This document shows positions 37,438-45,120 of a stretch of DNA of 64,000 nt, one piece after another; the first letter of the stretch is position 1; every line of letters starts with the position of its first letter. Both the position numbers and the translations under genes were made by a program. Under the pieces are notes generated by a model, which had not been told where the DNA came from, searched no databases, and saw nothing but the letters and a program-made list of their open reading frames with translations. This DNA is from Phycisphaerales bacterium. GTDB taxonomy: Bacteria > Planctomycetota > Phycisphaerae > Phycisphaerales > UBA1924. The stretch is from assembly GCA_029260515.1 (NCBI GenBank), contig JAJDDC010000040.1, forward strand, positions 62,001 to 126,000, in the 5' to 3' direction.

Positions 37438-38718
37438 TTGGAACGCGACCAGGCGGACATCGTGATCGTCGGCGCCGGGGCGGCCGGGCTCATGACCGCC
37501 ATCTGGGCCGCCCGGGGGCTGGTCGGATCGGACGCCAAGATCGTTCTGCTCGACGGCGCCAAGACCGTCGGGGTCAAGATCCTCGTCGCGGGGGGTGGGC
37601 GCTGCAACGTCACCCACCACGAGGTGGACGAACGCCAGTACGCCGGTGGTTCGCGCAACACTGTCCGTAACGTCCTCCGCCGATTCGACGTTCCTCGGAC
37701 TGTCGCCTTCTTCGCCGCCTTGGGCGTCGAGCTCAAGCGTGAGCAGACCGGCAAGCTCTTCCCGGTAACCGACAGCGCGCGCACAGTACTCGACGCACTC
37801 CTGGGCGAGATCACCCGCCTGGGCGTCACGCTGCGTTACCCCTGGCGCGTCGGCGCCGTCGAGCGGACGCCCGGGGGCGGCTTCGTGGTTCGGCGCCAGG
37901 AGTCGGACCAGGCGATCGAATGCCGACACCTCGTCCTCGCGACCGGCGGCATGGCCCTGCCAAAAAGCGGCTCGGACGGTGGCGGCTACACCCTCGCCAC
38001 CGCGCTCGGGCACACCCTCACCGAGCACATGTACCCCGCCCTCGTCCCGCTCGTCGTCGCCGACGCCTCCCGATGGCTCGCCGACCTCTCGGGCATCAGC
38101 GCCCACGTACGCGTGGACGTCTGTTCGGGCGCAGGAAAACGCCTGGCAACCTTCGAGAACGACCTGCTGTGCACCCACTTCGGCCTCAGCGGGCCCGCCG
38201 TCATGGACGCCTCACGCTGGCTCTCCGAGGCTCGCACGCACGACCCGGACGCGACGCTGCGTATCTGCTGGCTGCCCGGCGAGACGTTCGAAGGCGTGGA
38301 CGGCGCCCTCACCCGGTTCGGAGCCAGACCTCTTCTCGCGTGGCTCCGCGAGCGTCTCCCCGAACGCCTCGCCCGGGCGCTGTGCCAGACGCTCGACATC
38401 GACCCCGCCCAGCCCGGCTCGAGGCTCAAGAAGGAACCCAGACGCGCCCTCGCCCACACACTCGTCGGCATGCCCGTCCATATCGCCCACGACCGCGGCT
38501 TCACCCACGCCGAGGCGACCGCGGGCGGCGTCCCCCTGAACGAGATCGACCCACGCACGATGCGCAGCCGCGCGTGCGAGGGGCTCTGGCTCGTCGGCGA
38601 GATCCTCGACGTAGACGGCCGCATCGGCGGATTCAACTTCCAGTGGGCGTGGTCGAGCGGCTACACCGCAGGGACGGCACTGGCTGCCGCGTCCGCCTCC
38701 CCCCAGGCGAGCGCGTGA
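37438..38718 (+). CDS. NAD(P)/FAD-dependent oxidoreductase, BaiN/HI0933 family
   Basis: A 426-residue flavoprotein. FAD-binding DIVIVGAGAAGLMTAIWAA at the N-terminus, the family motif V-A-G-G-G-R-C-N-V-T-H, GGMALPKSGSDGGGY and the C-terminal GEILDVDGRIGGFNFQWAWSSG are diagnostic. The protein has no ATG near the homologous start; a TTG at 37438 is the best choice. The frame runs open to 36967, but that stretch is antisense to rhlE and non-homologous. The physiological substrate of this widespread family is not generally known. Confidence 0.85.
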   Translation: MERDQADIVIVGAGAAGLMTAIWAARGLVGSDAKIVLLDGAKTVGVKILVAGGGRCNVTHHEVDERQYAGGSRNTVRNVLRRFDVPRTVAFFAALGVELKREQTGKLFPVTDSARTVLDALLGEITRLGVTLRYPWRVGAVERTPGGGFVVRRQESDQAIECRHLVLATGGMALPKSGSDGGGYTLATALGHTLTEHMYPALVPLVVADASRWLADLSGISAHVRVDVCSGAGKRLATFENDLLCTHFGLSGPAVMDASRWLSEARTHDPDATLRICWLPGETFEGVDGALTRFGARPLLAWLRERLPERLARALCQTLDIDPAQPGSRLKKEPRRALAHTLVGMPVHIAHDRGFTHAEATAGGVPLNEIDPRTMRSRACEGLWLVGEILDVDGRIGGFNFQWAWSSGYTAGTALAAASASPQASA

Positions 38719-38789
38719 CGACCGAGCATCTCGCAACCCTGACCGCCATTGGCGGCCTGCCCCGAGCTTGCCAGTCACATACAAGAAAC

Positions 38790-38905
38790 GCGGGAACGTC
38801 CTATCGCCAGGAACTCCCGCTCCGGATCGGGATGACAGAGCACCAGTTGAGCTCATTGCAGCCCGGATCAGCCTTGGGGCTCGAAACACGGTCGCTGTAC
38901 GCTTC
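38790..38905. repeat. Dispersed hairpin-plus-80-nt module, copy B
   Basis: GCGGGA (38790-38795) and TCCCGC (38815-38820) form a hairpin. From 38827 the conserved block reads TCGGGATGACAGAGCACC, AGTTGAGCTCATTGCAGCCC, then a GGGGCTCGAAACACGG-like part. It is the most diverged of the three copies and lies between the flavoprotein stop and the ArsR gene. Confidence 0.55.
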
Positions 38906-38982
38906 ATGACTTGTGGCAGCGGTCCCTCGTACGCGGCTTGTCATGCAAGCATGGGCTTGCATATACTGCTCCGAGTTTCTGC

Positions 38983-39264
38983 ATGGATGACCTGTATAGA
39001 GCCATCGCCGACCCAACGAGACGGGCGATTCTGGATGAACTTGTGGAGCGAGATGGACAGTCGCTGTTCGAGCTCTGCGGCAGATTGACAATGAAGCACG
39101 GCATCGGCTCATCCCGCCAGGCGATCTCGCAGCACCTGGAGGTTCTGGAGTCCGCCGGGTTGGTCATCGTGAGGCGAGAAGGCAGGTACAAGTTTCACTG
39201 GTTCAATGGCGAACCACTGAGGGCGATTACCAAGCGTTGGCCGACGAACGGGCTTAGGAGCTAG
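38983..39264 (+). CDS. ArsR/SdpR-family winged-helix repressor, short C-terminus
   Basis: A 93-residue DNA-binding protein. M-D-D-L-Y-R-A-I-A-D-P-T-R-R-A-I-L-D-E-L is the standard opening of this group, followed by the recognition helix SSRQAISQHLEVLESAGLVIVRREGR. No metal-binding cysteine pair is present, so it belongs to the non-metal SdpR-like branch. The C-terminal helix seen in relatives (usually 105-115 residues in total) is cut short after RWPTNGLRS. It is followed after 6 bases by a VOC gene. Relatives often have an SRPBCC gene between these two, which is missing here. Confidence 0.82.
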   Translation: MDDLYRAIADPTRRAILDELVERDGQSLFELCGRLTMKHGIGSSRQAISQHLEVLESAGLVIVRREGRYKFHWFNGEPLRAITKRWPTNGLRS

Positions 39265-39270
39265 GACTCG

Positions 39271-39666
39271 ATGAGAATCAACCTGTCAAGCGTGCCCGTT
39301 GATGACCAGGCGAAAGCACTCCGCTTCTATACGGAGATGCTCGGGTTTCAGAAGAAGCACGACATCCCGATGGGCGAACACCGCTGGCTGACCGTCGTCT
39401 CTCCCGAAGATCCAGACGGTGTCGAGTTGGCGCTCGAGCCCGATGAACATCCCGCGGTCAAACCGTTCAAATCCGCCCTCGTCGAGGACGGTATCCCATT
39501 TACATCGTTCGCCGTGCGAGATATAGCCGCCGAACACAAGCGCCTTGAGTCATTGGGTGTGCGATTCACGCAACCCCCCGTAGATTACGGCACGGTGATC
39601 GCAGCTGTCCTCGATGACACATGCGGGAACCTCATCATGATCGCACAGGAGACACCCAAATCATGA
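39271..39666 (+). CDS. VOC-superfamily protein (glyoxalase/extradiol dioxygenase fold)
   Basis: A 131-residue protein with two beta-alpha-beta-beta-beta modules: NLSSVPVDDQAKALRFYTEMLGFQKKHDIPMG and PFTSFAVRDIAAEHKRLESLGVRFTQ, ending AVLDDTCGNLIMIAQ. This is the pattern of ArsR-associated VOC proteins; metal ligands cannot be assigned reliably. Overlaps the next gene by four bases (ATGA), so the three genes from 38983 form one transcription unit. Confidence 0.82.
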   Translation: MRINLSSVPVDDQAKALRFYTEMLGFQKKHDIPMGEHRWLTVVSPEDPDGVELALEPDEHPAVKPFKSALVEDGIPFTSFAVRDIAAEHKRLESLGVRFTQPPVDYGTVIAAVLDDTCGNLIMIAQETPKS

Positions 39667-40157
39667 ACTCGTCACAAGCCCGTCTGAGCATTCTTTGCCT
39701 CGCACCGCTGCTGCTCGTTGGCGCTGCCACAAGTGATCAGCCCACAATGGATCGAGTGCGATCGGACGCCGAGTCAAAGATTCACGATGGGATACGAGTC
39801 GAGGAGAACGCCTTGAAAGTGCAGTACCTGGAAATCGTCACGCCCTCGGTGGACGAGACATGTCATGTCTTGGCTGAGGCGCACGGTGTCGTCTTCAGCG
39901 AACCGATCGCGGAACTCGGAAACGCCCGCACAGCCGATCTGTCGGATGGAGGGCGCATTGGCGTGCGTGCGCCGATGCGAGCTACGGAAGAGCCTGTCGT
40001 GCGGCCCTATGTCTTGGTGCAAGACATCGAAGCCGCGGTCAAGACAGCCGAGAAGGCAGGCGCAACGGTGGCCATTCCGCCTATGGAGATTCCCGGTCAG
40101 GGCACATTCTCGATCTACATCCTCGGCGGAATCGAGCATGGTCTCTGGCAACTCTGA
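39663..40157 (+). CDS. VOC-like protein with N-terminal signal/anchor
   Basis: A 164-residue protein. The first 25 residues are hydrophobic (LSILCLAPLLLVGAATS), predicting export or membrane attachment, which is unusual for this fold. The C-terminal 110 residues match VOC-type half-modules: VQYLEIVTPSVDETCHVLAEAHG and PYVLVQDIEAAVKTAEKAGATVAIPPMEIPGQGTFSIYILGGIEHGLWQL. It is translationally coupled to the preceding VOC gene. The 253 bases after it contain nothing supportable. Confidence 0.7.
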   Translation: MNSSQARLSILCLAPLLLVGAATSDQPTMDRVRSDAESKIHDGIRVEENALKVQYLEIVTPSVDETCHVLAEAHGVVFSEPIAELGNARTADLSDGGRIGVRAPMRATEEPVVRPYVLVQDIEAAVKTAEKAGATVAIPPMEIPGQGTFSIYILGGIEHGLWQL

Positions 40158-40410
40158 TCGCGGTCGGAGTGGATCATTGCCTGAGAGTTCAACATTGAAG
40201 CTGTCGGCTCGGGGTGACGGTCGTGATTGAAGTGCGCAATGCGCTACCAACGCTAGTACATACCGATGCAGGACCGATTCTGGATCGAGGGCACTTGGAT
40301 GAATCGTGAGGCCCAAGACGTGCATCCATAACCACGACGAACCTCCCGCCCGCATCGACACTCGCAGACGTGCCGTACGCGAGACGCGGAACGCGTAAGA
40401 CTCGTGGCTA

Positions 40411-40755
40411 TCAGAGTTGCGCGGGATCGTAGTAGAACCGGACGTGCGTCGCGAGCCCGTCCTCCCAATCCATGACCTGCGCCTGTGTGGGGTTGAACGT
40501 GGACCCGTCCTTCATGTCCACTCTGATCGCGTACTCGGCGAATGTGGCGCCATTGCCAGGCGAACTCTCGTGCCCACCCACGGATCTGACCGTGATGCCA
40601 TGGAACACCGCCACGTCCTCGAGGATGCTCTTCTCGTAATTGATGACAGCTGCCTTGCCAGTGGTTTTGGCGCCGATGACCTCTTCGATCACGACACCTT
40701 CGGCGTAGTAGTCCTCCATGCCCTTGACAAACTCCCCGGCCTGGAGCTGCTCCAT
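40411..40755 (-). CDS. NTF2/SnoaL-like protein, possible 5' frameshift
   Basis: A 114-residue protein of the cone-shaped NTF2-like fold: MEQLQAGEFVKGMEDYYAEGVVIEEVIGAKTTGKAAVINYEKSILEDVAVFHG, ending VRFYYDPAQL. It is similar in plan to the neighbour at 41013. The best ribosome site (CGGAGAACTGGTT) sits before an ATG at 40787 in another frame. One extra A in the A5 run (T5 on the plus strand, 40767-40771) would join that start to this frame, adding about 11 residues. So either a one-base deletion or sequence error exists, or translation starts internally at 40755. Catalytic function unknown. Confidence 0.65.
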   Translation of the reverse strand: MEQLQAGEFVKGMEDYYAEGVVIEEVIGAKTTGKAAVINYEKSILEDVAVFHGITVRSVGGHESSPGNGATFAEYAIRVDMKDGSTFNPTQAQVMDWEDGLATHVRFYYDPAQL

Positions 40756-41012
40756 GATGGTCTGGGTTTTTCGATGATCGTTGCCATAACCAGTTCTCCG
40801 CTTCCGCTTTGGGTTCGGTTTCGGACGCCCCCGGCGTAACGTACGCAGGCGATGTCTGACAACTCTGGCCTCGACGCGACGACACCACGCGGGGCGAGTT
40901 GAGAATGCGAATCGTGGCCTCACGCGCGGGCCACTGCATAGACGCTGACGAACCAACCGGCCCACATGTGAGGGCCGGCTGGTCCGACGCGCGAGTGGGA
41001 ACTCGGCTGCCA

Positions 41013-41369
41013 TCAGGCCTGGTAGAAACGCTCCCGAACGACCTTGCCACCGTTCCAGTGCCGAACCAGAACCTCGTTCCAGATGATGGACTCGTTCTCG
41101 GGGCCCGTCATGTCGAAGGTCCACTCGGTCACGCTGACGCCGTCGCCGATCGCTTGGCTGTGCAGCGTTGCCCCGTTGAAGCTCTTGAGCGTGGAGAACA
41201 TCGTCGAGAGGCGGTCGTGCTGGGTGGCTCTCCCAATGATTGGCTCCTCATTGCCCTCTTGGAAAGTGCAGTCGTCGGCGTAGAACCTGTCCAGGCCGTC
41301 CAGGATCTTGCCCTCGCGGTTGAGCGTGTTCAGGGCACTGTCGTTCACTTGAATGCTGTCGCGTGTCAT
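41013..41369 (-). CDS. NTF2/SnoaL-like protein under putative sigma-54 promoter
   Basis: A 118-residue protein of the NTF2-like fold: SALNTLNREGKILDGLDRFYADDCTFQEGNEEPIIGRATQHDRL, then SVTEWTFDMTGPENESIIWNEVLVRHWNGGKVVRERFYQA. The start has a textbook ribosome site (AAAGGAACTGAAATG). A sigma-54 consensus lies about 60 bases upstream, and the divergent neighbour encodes a sigma-54 activator, which makes this gene its likely target. Such proteins are isomerases, ligand-binding proteins or stress proteins; substrate unknown. The 257 bases between it and the next NTF2-like gene show no gene. Confidence 0.78.
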   Translation of the reverse strand: MTRDSIQVNDSALNTLNREGKILDGLDRFYADDCTFQEGNEEPIIGRATQHDRLSTMFSTLKSFNGATLHSQAIGDGVSVTEWTFDMTGPENESIIWNEVLVRHWNGGKVVRERFYQA

Positions 41370-41428
41370 TTCAGTTCCTTTCGAACGGTGTTTCTCGTCA
41401 GCCGACGTTGGCTCGCTGAAACACCGAA

Positions 41429-41444
41429 TGCAAGGTCTGTGCCA
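41429..41444 (-). promoter_or_regulatory. Sigma-54 promoter (-24/-12) of the NTF2-like gene
   Basis: On the minus strand TGGCAC, five bases, TTGCA: an exact match to the -24 (GG) and -12 (GC) elements with correct spacing. It points to the NTF2-like gene whose ATG lies 60 bases downstream (41369). A partial direct repeat (GTCTGTGCC twice) surrounds the -24 element. Confidence 0.75.
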
Positions 41445-41525
41445 AGTCTGTGCCGGGGTCAAAAACCCGTGCCGCAGACACCCAGACGCGATTCACGCCC
41501 CCGAGCCTGGCGATCCGGCGTGATA

Positions 41526-41545
41526 TGCTGCGACTCGTCGCAGCA
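41526..41545. promoter_or_regulatory. 20-bp palindrome, candidate activator-binding site
   Basis: TGCTGCGA and TCGCAGCA flank a CTCG centre. It lies about 85-100 bases upstream of the sigma-54 -24 element and 28 bases before the GTG of the activator gene. That is a position suited to an enhancer-type upstream activating sequence and to autoregulation. Confidence 0.5.
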
Positions 41546-41573
41546 TGCTGTGACCAAAATGTGAGGAGCGGGC

Positions 41574-43862
41574 GTGCTCCATCGCGTCTCGAACAGTCCT
41601 CTCGATCTGACAGCCCAATCGGATACCGGTGCGCAGACGGTGTGGTCACATGTGAACGCTGTCCTCAGGGCAATCCTCGATATCGCGACCGACGCGAGTG
41701 ACACAGAGTTTCATCTCTGTTTGGCTCGCGGGCTTGCAGACGCCCTCGGTTGCCAGACAGCGTTCGTCGGCGAGCTGGTGGACGGCGAGCAAGGTGTCAA
41801 CGTCAGGACGCTCTCTGTCTGGTCAGACGGCAAGCCGATTGACAACTTCCAGTATCCGCTCGGGGGCACGCCCTGCGAAGAGGTGCTTCGCACAGGTTTC
41901 TTGAGGATCGATCGTGACGTATCGGTCCGCTTCCCGGAGGACGAGTTTCTCAGCCAGATCCACGCGGAGAGTTACATCGGCGCGGCGCTTCTGGGGTCGG
42001 ATGGCGCCTCGATGGGGCACCTTGCCGCTCTCGACAAGCGACCGATTCTTGACGATGAGAGCAGCGACACGATCCTGAAGATCTTCGCGGCACGCGCAAC
42101 CGCGGCCCTCGAACTCCGCAATGCAGAGAGTCAACTCCGGAACGTAGAGAGCAACTTTCAGCTGCTCTTCGAGCATTCCCCGAACGCCGTCATATTGTTC
42201 GACCCCGAATCTTGGAGGCCGATCGAGTTCAACGATCTCGCCGCCAAGTTCATGGGGTACACGCGAGACGAGTTCAGCCGATTGACCATCACGGATCTAG
42301 AACTCGCACCCGATCCCAAGGGGACCGATGAACGAATCGCACGGATAGCCGAGTCAGGAGGCGACGTCTTCGAGGCCCTCCACAAGACGAAAGACGGAAG
42401 CCCGTGTCATGTGATCGTCAGCCTTCGCATGACCATCTGGAATGGCCGAACGGTGATGCTCACACTATGGCACGACATCACAGCACGAAAGGCCGCCGAG
42501 CATGCTCTTGAGGTCAGCGAGCGCAGGCTCCAGTGCATTTTCGACAGTGCGATGGATGCCGTCATCATCGTCGATTCCGACCTGCGCATCACCAGACTGA
42601 ACACTGCTGCCGAGCGGATATTCGGCTGCGATCCATCGGTTGTGATCGGCCAGACAGTCGAACAGTACTTCCCGGGACCCACACTCGCGAAACTCTTCGC
42701 CGAAGTCCAAACCAGCAGCAGCCCCGGGGCAATCTGGGCCCCCGGGGGGCTCCGGGTTCAGCGGACGGACGGCAGCACCTTCCCAGCCGAGCTGACGTTG
42801 TCGCAGTTCCATATTGACGGCGACGCGTTCTTTACGCTCATCCTGCGCGACGTCAACGATCGCGAGCAGGCCGAGAAAGAGCTCCGAAGACTCCAGGATG
42901 ACAAGCAACTGCTCAAGGAGCAGCTCTCCGAAAACTCAAGGATCGTGGGCGCCTCCCCCGCGCTTGCAAACGCGTTTACACACGTCGAGAAAGTAGCCGC
43001 AACAGATGCCACAGTTCTGATTCTCGGAGAAACGGGCACCGGCAAGGAGCTAATCGCTCGCGCCATCCACGAGAAGAGTGTCCGGCGGGATCGGGTGCTG
43101 GTGACTGTAAACTGCGCCGCACTCCCGAAAGACCTTCTGGAAAGCGAACTCTTCGGGCACGAAAAGGGCGCTTTCACGGGGGCCACGCAGCAACGACGAG
43201 GGCGCTTTGAGCTGGCGAACGGTGGCACACTCTTTCTCGATGAGGTCGGTGAGTTGTCCCCCGAAGCGCAAGCGAAGCTGCTGCGGGCGCTGCAGGAAGG
43301 CGAGATCCAAAGAGTCGGTGGCGAAGAGACCGTGAGAGTCAACGTGCGCGTCATCGCCGCCACACATCAGGATCTGCCTGGTGAAGTCGAGAAGGGTCTC
43401 TTCCGGAGCGATCTTTACTATCGGCTCAGTGTTTTTCCGCTAAACCTGCCGCCATTGCGCGAGCGCCGAACAGACATACCCCTGCTGGTCGATCACTTCG
43501 TCTCGCTCTGCGCCAAACGGTTTGGCAAGCCACTCAGCGGATTTGACGACTCTGGCATGCAGTGCCTGCAGGCGTATGACTGGCCCGGGAACGTTCGCGA
43601 ACTCCAGAACGTGATCGAGCGGGCCGCGATCCTCGCCAACGGCGAAGAGCTCTCGCTCGACGGGAGCCTGCTCCAGAACCCGTCCGGAAGCCGAAGTGGT
43701 CCGGGCGATGATCTCGAAGATGTGACACGAGCGCACCTGATTCGAATACTGACGGAATGCTCCTGGGTGATTGCTGGCCCCAATGGTGCGGCGGCTAGGC
43801 TCGGCCTCAACCCGAGCACGCTTCGCTTTCGAATGCAAAAGCTCGGCCTCACCAAGCCATGA
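41574..43862 (+). CDS. Sigma-54-dependent transcriptional activator (GAF-PAS-PAS-AAA+-Fis)
   Basis: A 762-residue enhancer-binding protein. Residues about 20-185: GAF-type sensor ([19 protein letters not shown] ... [16 protein letters not shown]). About 195-310: PAS ([19 protein letters not shown]). About 320-440: second PAS ([18 protein letters not shown]). A short coiled linker precedes the AAA+ domain with Walker A GETGTGKE (485-492), the sigma-54-contacting GAFTGA loop, and Walker [13 protein letters not shown]. The C-terminus is a Fis-type helix-turn-helix ([22 protein letters not shown]). No receiver domain, so activity is controlled by ligand or redox sensing. GTG start. Divergent from its probable target at 41013. 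Confidence 0.92.
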   Translation: MLHRVSNSPLDLTAQSDTGAQTVWSHVNAVLRAILDIATDASDTEFHLCLARGLADALGCQTAFVGELVDGEQGVNVRTLSVWSDGKPIDNFQYPLGGTPCEEVLRTGFLRIDRDVSVRFPEDEFLSQIHAESYIGAALLGSDGASMGHLAALDKRPILDDESSDTILKIFAARATAALELRNAESQLRNVESNFQLLFEHSPNAVILFDPESWRPIEFNDLAAKFMGYTRDEFSRLTITDLELAPDPKGTDERIARIAESGGDVFEALHKTKDGSPCHVIVSLRMTIWNGRTVMLTLWHDITARKAAEHALEVSERRLQCIFDSAMDAVIIVDSDLRITRLNTAAERIFGCDPSVVIGQTVEQYFPGPTLAKLFAEVQTSSSPGAIWAPGGLRVQRTDGSTFPAELTLSQFHIDGDAFFTLILRDVNDREQAEKELRRLQDDKQLLKEQLSENSRIVGASPALANAFTHVEKVAATDATVLILGETGTGKELIARAIHEKSVRRDRVLVTVNCAALPKDLLESELFGHEKGAFTGATQQRRGRFELANGGTLFLDEVGELSPEAQAKLLRALQEGEIQRVGGEETVRVNVRVIAATHQDLPGEVEKGLFRSDLYYRLSVFPLNLPPLRERRTDIPLLVDHFVSLCAKRFGKPLSGFDDSGMQCLQAYDWPGNVRELQNVIERAAILANGEELSLDGSLLQNPSGSRSGPGDDLEDVTRAHLIRILTECSWVIAGPNGAAARLGLNPSTLRFRMQKLGLTKP

Positions 43863-44051
43863 CGCAAGATCCAGGGCCCTTACGTGACTTTGCCTGCTCC
43901 ACTGCGAAAGCCGAGCGAGGCTCCAATCAACATGGAACAGCGAGCAATGAGTTCAACTCGTGGCCTTCAGTCATCGGGCCACAGGATGTGATTGAACTCG
44001 GTGCAATTGATTCAACAGCAAGCACTTAGTGTGCCGCCGGCTGCTTTGCAA

Positions 44052-44081
44052 TCGGGGTGAGAGGATTCGAAGCTCCGACCT
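44052..44081 (-). repeat. Decayed tRNA-Pro 3'-end remnant
   Basis: Thirty bases match the 3' end of tRNA-Pro(GGG) (T-arm and acceptor strand) with one mismatch, in the T-arm (44073). The rest of the tRNA is absent. The surrounding 411-base gap (43863-44273) has no gene. It is likely a scar of a former integration at this tRNA family. Confidence 0.65.
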
Positions 44082-44273
44082 AGTGACCCGCGAAGAGGCC
44101 GAGATGGCGTTCCGAAGTCTGGCCGCACGCCCGGTCCCGCTGCGCAAAAACGCGGAATCCTGTGCATCTCCCTTGCGATTCTCGGTACATCGCGCATAGT
44201 CCAACCGGCGATCGTTGATGACAGCGACGGCGCCGGGGGTCTCACGGCTGGCGTTTGCGCCAAAGGGGTTCTG

Positions 44274-44981
44274 ATGCGGCACTTCGGGGCTATTTCCTCC
44301 GTCTTCCTGGCGACGATCTGCGGCTCGGCATCCGCGGATGTGGTGCTCCTCGATTTCGGGCGAACGGACTTGCAGTCCGACCCGTTGCGATTCAACAACT
44401 TCGTCCCCGGCGTCACCTCCATCGCCGACGCGATCAACGAGAACGGAAACTTCACCGGCATGACGATCGCGATCGTCGATCCGTTCTTTGACACCGGCGA
44501 GCCATCGTCGCTTGGCACGGAGTTTCCCGCCGGCGACGCGGCACAGTTCGGCGCCGCGGCGACCGACGATTACTACTTCGGGCACACCACGCCATTCGCC
44601 GGCGCGGACGCCAATCCGCTCGGCGTGATCGAGTTCCAGAACCTCGACGCGAACGGCATCTATACATTTACAATCTTCGCCGCCCGCACCGGCGTCAACG
44701 ACATCCGCGACGCGCAGTACGACCTGGCCGGGGGGAACAACGCGTCCGGCGTGCTCAACGCATCGAACAACGACTCCCAAGTGCTCGTGCTCGCCGGCCT
44801 GATCGCAGACGGCTCCGGGACGATCTCGCTGAGCGTCTCGCCCGGTCCGAACAACGACAATACCAACGGGTTCTTTTACCTCGGCGCGATCCGGGTAGAC
44901 GTCGTGCCGTCGCCCTCGAGCGCGACGTTGCTCGGGACCGCAGCGCTCTTCATGTGCCGGCGCCGCCGAACGCGGGCCTGA
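44274..44981 (+). CDS. Exported protein with PEP-CTERM-like sorting tail
   Basis: A 235-residue secreted protein: signal peptide (AISSVFLATICGSASA), a beta-rich body with VLLDFGRTDLQS and NGIYTFTIFAARTG..., and a C-terminal tripartite tail: V-P-S-P, a hydrophobic stretch (SATLLGTAALFM) and a basic end (CRRRRTRA). That tail is the planctomycete form of the PEP-CTERM sorting signal read by exosortase. The body has the jelly-roll rhythm of surface or matrix proteins (NDIRDAQYDLAGGNNASGVLN), with no catalytic motif. It lies alone between the tRNA remnant and repeat copy C. Confidence 0.75.
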   Translation: MRHFGAISSVFLATICGSASADVVLLDFGRTDLQSDPLRFNNFVPGVTSIADAINENGNFTGMTIAIVDPFFDTGEPSSLGTEFPAGDAAQFGAAATDDYYFGHTTPFAGADANPLGVIEFQNLDANGIYTFTIFAARTGVNDIRDAQYDLAGGNNASGVLNASNNDSQVLVLAGLIADGSGTISLSVSPGPNNDNTNGFFYLGAIRVDVVPSPSSATLLGTAALFMCRRRRTRA

Positions 44982-45105
44982 TCACGCGGATGCCGGACTG
45001 CTTCGCGTGAATCATCTGCCAAATCGGGGTGACAGGACACCAGTTGAACTTTTCATAGCCCAGATTGGCCATTGGGGCCCCGAATCGCGGTTGTTGTGTT
45101 CACTG
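44982..45105. repeat. Dispersed hairpin-plus-80-nt module, copy C
   Basis: TCACGCG (44982-44988) pairs with CGCGTGA (45004-45010). From 45024 the block reads TCGGGGTGACAGGACACC, AGTTGAACT, then ATAGCCCAGATTGGCC and GGGGCCCCGAATCGCGG. The first 26 bases are identical to copy A. It separates the PEP-CTERM-like gene from the convergent S46 gene. Confidence 0.6.
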
Positions 45106-45120
45106 TGAAACGGCGCTGGT

